The position numbers were made by a program, and so were the translations under genes. A DNA stretch of 8,543 nt from Sulfurimonas sp. (GTDB lineage Bacteria; Campylobacterota; Campylobacteria; Campylobacterales; Sulfurimonadaceae): contig DAOVJL010000036.1 in NCBI GenBank assembly GCA_030673275.1, forward strand, positions 1-8,543, in the 5' to 3' direction. This document shows, piece by piece, positions 5,498 to 8,543 of this stretch. The notes beneath the pieces were generated by a model that ran no database searches, was not told where the DNA came from, and saw nothing but the letters and a program-made list of their open reading frames with translations. Within the stretch, counting starts at the first letter, position 1, and every line of letters begins with the position of its first letter.

Positions 5498-7384
5498 ATG
5501 AGTAAAGTAATAGGTATAGATTTAGGAACAACAAATTCATGTGTAGCAGTTTACGAGGGTGGTGAAGCAAAAATTATCCCAAATGCAGAGGGTAAAAACA
5601 CAACCCCATCAGTAGTAGCTTTCACAGATAAAGGTGATGTTTTAGTTGGTGATCCGGCAAAACGTCAAGCAATTACAAATCCTGAAAAGACTATCTCTTC
5701 AATCAAGAGAATTATGGGTCTTATGATGAATGAGGAAAATGCTAAAGAAGCGCACGATAAGGTAACTTACAATATCGTAGATAAAGATGGTTCAGCGGCG
5801 GTTGATGTTGCAGGAAAAATCTACACTCCACAAGAAATTTCAGCTAAAATCCTTACAAAACTAAAAGAAGATGCAGAAGCTTACTTAGGTGGTACAGTTA
5901 CTGATGCAGTTATCACTGTTCCGGCATACTTCAATGATGCACAAAGAAAAGCTACAAAAGATGCCGGTACAATCGCAGGTCTTAATGTTTTAAGAATTAT
6001 CAATGAGCCAACTGCTTCTGCACTTGCTTATGGACTTGACAGTAAAACTGAAGAGAATGTACTTGTTTATGATCTTGGTGGTGGAACATTTGATGTTACA
6101 ACTTTAGAGATTTCTGACGGTACTTTTGAAGTTCTTTCAACTGATGGTAATGCATTCTTAGGTGGAGATGATTTTGACAACAAAATTGTTGATATGTTAA
6201 ATGATGAGTTTAAATCTTCTCACGGGATTGAGCTTAAAAATGACAAAATGGCTCTACAAAGACTAAAAGATGCAGCAGAAAATGCTAAAAAAGAGTTAAG
6301 TTCAGCAACAGAGACTGAAATAAACTTACCATTTATCACAATGACAGAAGCGGGACCTCAGCATTTAGTTATAAAACTTACTCGTGCTAAATTTGAGGGT
6401 ATGATTTCTGAACTTATTGATGAGACTATTGACCATATCAAAACAGCAATGAAAGATGCAGACTTAGACAACAATGAAATCAAAGAGATTATCATGGTTG
6501 GTGGTTCTACTCGTGTTCCAGCTGCACAAGAAGCAGTTTCTAAATACTTCGGTGGCAAAGAGCTTAATAAAGGTGTTAACCCTGATGAAGTTGTTGCTGC
6601 TGGTGCCGCAATCCAAGGTGGTGTTTTAAGAGGAGATGTTAAAGATGTTCTTCTTCTAGATGTTACTCCTTTATCACTTGGTATTGAGACTTTAGGTGGA
6701 GTTATGACTAAGATTATTGAGAAAGGTACAACTATTCCAGTTAAAAAATCCCAAGTTTTCTCAACTGCTGAAGACAACCAACCAGCTGTTTCTATCAGCG
6801 TTGGTCAAGGTGAGAGAGAGTTTGCTAAAGATAATAAATCTTTAGGTCTGTTTGAGCTTGGTGATATTCCAGCCGCACCACGTGGTGTACCTCAAATCGA
6901 AGTAACTTTTGATATCGATGCAAATGGTATCTTAACTGTTAGTTCAACGGACAAAGGGACTGGTAAATCTCAATCAATCACAATCTCTGGTTCTTCAGGA
7001 TTAAGTGAAGAAGAGATTAATAAAATGGTTCAAGACGCTGAAGAAAATAAAGCTGCCGATGAAGAAAGAAAAGCTATTGTTGACTTAAGAAATCAAGCTG
7101 ATGCACTTGTTGTTCAAGTTGAAAAAACAATGACAGACATGGGTGATAAAATCGAAGCGGAAGAGAAAGTAGCAATCGAAGCTGCAATTACTGACCTAAA
7201 AGAGACTCTAAAAGATGAGTCTGCAACTAAAGAGCAAATCGAAGAAAAAGTAAAAACACTTACAGAAGCTTCTCATAAAGTAACTGAAGAGATGTATAAA
7301 AAAGAACAGGGTGCAGAAGCTGGTGAAGCTGACCAAAAGAAGAAAAAAGATGACGAAGATGTTATCGATGCAGAGATAGAGTAG
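5498..7384 (+). CDS. dnaK: Chaperone protein DnaK (Hsp70)
   Basis: Complete 628-residue Hsp70, which binds exposed hydrophobic peptides in an ATP-driven cycle with DnaJ and GrpE. The ATPase domain has phosphate-1 motif [13 protein letters not shown] (6-18), catalytic lysine K70, connect motif [13 protein letters not shown] (169-181), phosphate-2 motif [11 protein letters not shown] (191-201, with T197 equivalent to the autophosphorylated threonine) and adenosine motif [13 protein letters not shown] (331-343). The interdomain linker VLLLDVTP is at 384-391. A beta-sandwich substrate-binding domain (about 392-505) and helical lid (about 506-605) follow. The tail is lysine- and acid-rich and ends [13 protein letters not shown] lies 8 bases before the ATG, and TAG is followed at once by an in-frame TAA. 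It should be co-transcribed with grpE and heat-induced. Confidence 0.98.
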   Translation: MSKVIGIDLGTTNSCVAVYEGGEAKIIPNAEGKNTTPSVVAFTDKGDVLVGDPAKRQAITNPEKTISSIKRIMGLMMNEENAKEAHDKVTYNIVDKDGSAAVDVAGKIYTPQEISAKILTKLKEDAEAYLGGTVTDAVITVPAYFNDAQRKATKDAGTIAGLNVLRIINEPTASALAYGLDSKTEENVLVYDLGGGTFDVTTLEISDGTFEVLSTDGNAFLGGDDFDNKIVDMLNDEFKSSHGIELKNDKMALQRLKDAAENAKKELSSATETEINLPFITMTEAGPQHLVIKLTRAKFEGMISELIDETIDHIKTAMKDADLDNNEIKEIIMVGGSTRVPAAQEAVSKYFGGKELNKGVNPDEVVAAGAAIQGGVLRGDVKDVLLLDVTPLSLGIETLGGVMTKIIEKGTTIPVKKSQVFSTAEDNQPAVSISVGQGEREFAKDNKSLGLFELGDIPAAPRGVPQIEVTFDIDANGILTVSSTDKGTGKSQSITISGSSGLSEEEINKMVQDAEENKAADEERKAIVDLRNQADALVVQVEKTMTDMGDKIEAEEKVAIEAAITDLKETLKDESATKEQIEEKVKTLTEASHKVTEEMYKKEQGAEAGEADQKKKKDDEDVIDAEIE

Positions 7385-7388
7385 TAAT

Positions 7389-7446
7389 ACTTTATCTCAA
7401 AATCTTTCTAGAAGATTTAAAAAGATAGAGTAATTTTACTCTGTTT
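7389..7446 (+). terminator. Stem-loop cluster after dnaK, possible terminator
   Basis: A two-tier hairpin starts 5 bases after dnaK. The outer arms 7389-7397 and 7423-7431 pair over 9 bp (one G-U), and the inner arms AAATCTT (7400-7406) and AAGATTT (7412-7418) enclose a 5-base loop. A second hairpin uses AGAGTAA (7427-7433) with TTACTCT (7436-7442) and is followed by GTTTC. The two share 7427-7431, so they cannot fully form together. The stems are AT-rich and the following U tract is poor, so strong intrinsic termination is uncertain; RNA 3'-end protection is an alternative. Confidence 0.45.
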
Positions 7447-7473
7447 CAAAAAATAAATCTATTTTAACTTTCA

Positions 7474-7495
7474 CCATGTGTTATATCGCACATGG
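7474..7495 (+). other. Perfect GC-containing hairpin in the dnaK-receptor spacer
   Basis: CCATGTG (7474-7480) and CACATGG (7489-7495) form a 7-bp perfect stem, extendable by one U-G pair to leave a 6-base loop. No U tract follows on either strand, so it is a poor intrinsic terminator. It could be an operator palindrome, a stabilising structure at a processed dnaK 3' end, or chance. Confidence 0.4.
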
Positions 7496-7545
7496 GCATC
7501 TACTATAAAACTTACCAACTGAGCATAAATATCACATTTTTTTAC

Positions 7546-7568
7546 CCCTATAAAAGCCCGTTTAAGGG
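7546..7568 (+). terminator. Bulged hairpin followed by T-rich DNA
   Basis: CCCT (7546-7549) pairs with AGGG (7565-7568) and TAAA (7551-7554) with TTTA (7561-7564), with A7550 bulged and loop AGCCCG. T-rich sequence ATATTTTATTT follows. It could be a late terminator of dnaK readthrough, or a binding site just upstream of the receptor promoter, since it ends 20 bases before the -10 hexamer. The bulge and broken T run keep confidence low. Confidence 0.35.
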
Positions 7569-7587
7569 ATATTTTATTTAAATGTCT

Positions 7588-7593
7588 TATAAT
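7588..7593 (+). promoter_or_regulatory. Likely -10 element of the NIT receptor gene
   Basis: TATAAT is exact, and there is no recognisable -35 at 16-18 bp. The upstream stretch 7570-7582 is T/A-rich, as in Campylobacterota sigma-70 promoters that rely on periodic AT tracts. Transcription would start near 7600, inside a run of nine A residues (7600-7608), giving a leader of roughly 25 bases. I see no sigma-54 or sigma-28 consensus. Confidence 0.5.
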
Positions 7594-7625
7594 AGTCATA
7601 AAAAAAAACAAAGCAAGGACATTGT

Positions 7626-8543
7626 ATGCTCAATAGTCTCTCTATCAGGGTAAAATTAATACTGCAAACTGCTGTTCCAATCACTATAATTATTATTTTG
7701 GCATTTATGGCAATTAGCTCTAACTTAAAAGATGTAAATCATTTAGAGGAGTTGCAAAAAAGCTCTAAACTTCTTAGCTCCATATCATTACTTATACATG
7801 AAACACAAAAAGAGAGGGGTATGACTGCCGGTTATTTAGGTAGTGGCGGTAAAAGTTTTAAAGACAAGCTTCCTTCTCAAAGAAATCTTACAGATGCAAG
7901 AACAAAAGAGCTAAAAGAGTATTTAAATACAATTGATTTAAATAGTATAGATACAGAAACTTCAAATGCAACAAATAAAGCACTTAATGATATTTCAAAG
8001 ATACGTTCTATAAGATCACAAGTTGATTCATTAAATATAAAAGGTGCAGAAGCGATTGCATACTACACTAATATGAATGCTAAGTTTTTAAATATTCTCA
8101 TAAAAATCTCTAACACATCAGCATCTCCTGAAATAACTAAACAGATGATAGCCTATATTAATTTCTTAATGGCAAAAGAGAGAGCCGGCATAGAAAGAGC
8201 TGTTGGTACTAATATTACTTCTACTGATTATTTTAAAGGCAATTTCAGACAAAAATTTTCTAACCTTATATCTGCACAGAACTCTTATATGCTTAACTTT
8301 AACAATTATGCATCTCCTAAAGCTAAAGAGTTTTACACTAAGACATTAAACCATGATTCTGTTAGAGAAGTGAATAGAATGAGAGACGCTATATTAAAAG
8401 AGGAAGGCGTAGGTGGTTTCGGTGTTGATGCTACTTACTGGTTTGATACAATATCAAGCAAATTAGGACTTTTAAAAAAGACAGAGAACTATATTGTTAA
8501 ACAAATTAGAGCAACCAATAAAAAGACTAAACAGAATGTTAAA
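7626..8543 (+). CDS. NIT-domain (nitrate/nitrite-sensing) transmembrane receptor, N-terminal part
   Basis: The frame opens at ATG 7626, with AAGGA 6 bases upstream, and runs without a stop to the window end (306 codons). Residues 1-10 are short and basic, residues 11-30 are a transmembrane helix, and residues from about 45 to 295 form a helical periplasmic domain. This domain carries the NIT-family hallmarks: QKERGMTAGYLGSGG (61-75) in the first helix and LMAKERAGIERAVGTN (181-196) later, then the aromatic WFDTISSKLGLL segment (272-283). In NasR, conserved arginines in the equivalent helices bind nitrate/nitrite; R64 and R186 are the candidates here. The second membrane helix and the output module lie outside the window. 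A methyl-accepting chemotaxis protein is most likely, but a histidine kinase or GGDEF output is also possible. The ligand is inferred from the family. Confidence 0.8.
   Translation, partial: MLNSLSIRVKLILQTAVPITIIIILAFMAISSNLKDVNHLEELQKSSKLLSSISLLIHETQKERGMTAGYLGSGGKSFKDKLPSQRNLTDARTKELKEYLNTIDLNSIDTETSNATNKALNDISKIRSIRSQVDSLNIKGAEAIAYYTNMNAKFLNILIKISNTSASPEITKQMIAYINFLMAKERAGIERAVGTNITSTDYFKGNFRQKFSNLISAQNSYMLNFNNYASPKAKEFYTKTLNHDSVREVNRMRDAILKEEGVGGFGVDATYWFDTISSKLGLLKKTENYIVKQIRATNKKTKQNVK

Noticed and set aside
6358..6777. Minus-strand 139-codon open frame within dnaK.
   Set aside because: It is antisense to the highly conserved DnaK ATPase/linker region, has no family resemblance, and is best explained by dnaK codon constraints.
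7513..7524. On the minus strand, GCTCAGTTGGTA matches the D-arm of many tRNAs.
   Set aside because: The returning D-stem arm is AGTT rather than GAGC, the preceding bases are not T-A, and no anticodon stem or TTCGAAT loop follows. It is a 12-base resemblance, at most a decayed fragment.
7600..7608. Run of nine A residues in the receptor leader as a phase-variation tract.
   Set aside because: Such A runs are common in this AT-rich genome, and contingency tracts in Campylobacterota are usually poly-G/C. No evidence of length variation is available here.

Overview
The window reads as an ordinary chromosomal segment of a Campylobacterota (epsilonproteobacterial) genome, probably a Sulfurimonas- or Sulfurovum-like organism. 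This rests on low G+C, AT-rich spacers, the style of the LepA, GrpE and DnaK proteins, a DnaK tail ending in DVIDAEIE, and a nitrate/nitrite-sensing (NIT) receptor. The genus is inferred; no database search was possible.

Layout. Bases 1-2713 (+) hold a tight gene string: the 3' end of prs (PRPP synthetase), lepA (elongation factor 4, TTG start, 11 bp after prs) and a short ComF-type phosphoribosyltransferase 5 bp after lepA. Facing it on the minus strand, 4702-2705, is a 665-residue membrane-anchored AsmA-like protein whose stop region overlaps the comF end by 9 bp. Its body consists of three diverged tandem repeats. The spacer 4703-4885 separates this gene from the divergent grpE-dnaK chaperone pair (4886-7384, +). 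A 241-bp spacer with several hairpins follows, then the 5' part of a NIT-domain sensory receptor (7626 to the window end, still open), which would sense nitrate/nitrite or a similar anion in the periplasm.

The most informative non-coding region is the spacer before grpE. It has a consensus sigma-70 promoter (TTGACA, 17 bp, TATAAT) and two copies of a HAIR-like inverted repeat, CTTGACA-N7-ACTCAA(C/T), 49 bp apart. The downstream copy covers the -35 element and most of the promoter spacer. This predicts HspR-type heat-shock repression of grpE-dnaK. No CIRCE element is visible, and hrcA, often found just upstream of grpE, is absent from that position.

No mobile element, CRISPR array, rRNA, complete tRNA or defence system is visible. 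I see no clearly new biological system. The points worth following up are the paired operators, the triplicated AsmA-like protein, and the structured spacer before the NIT receptor.
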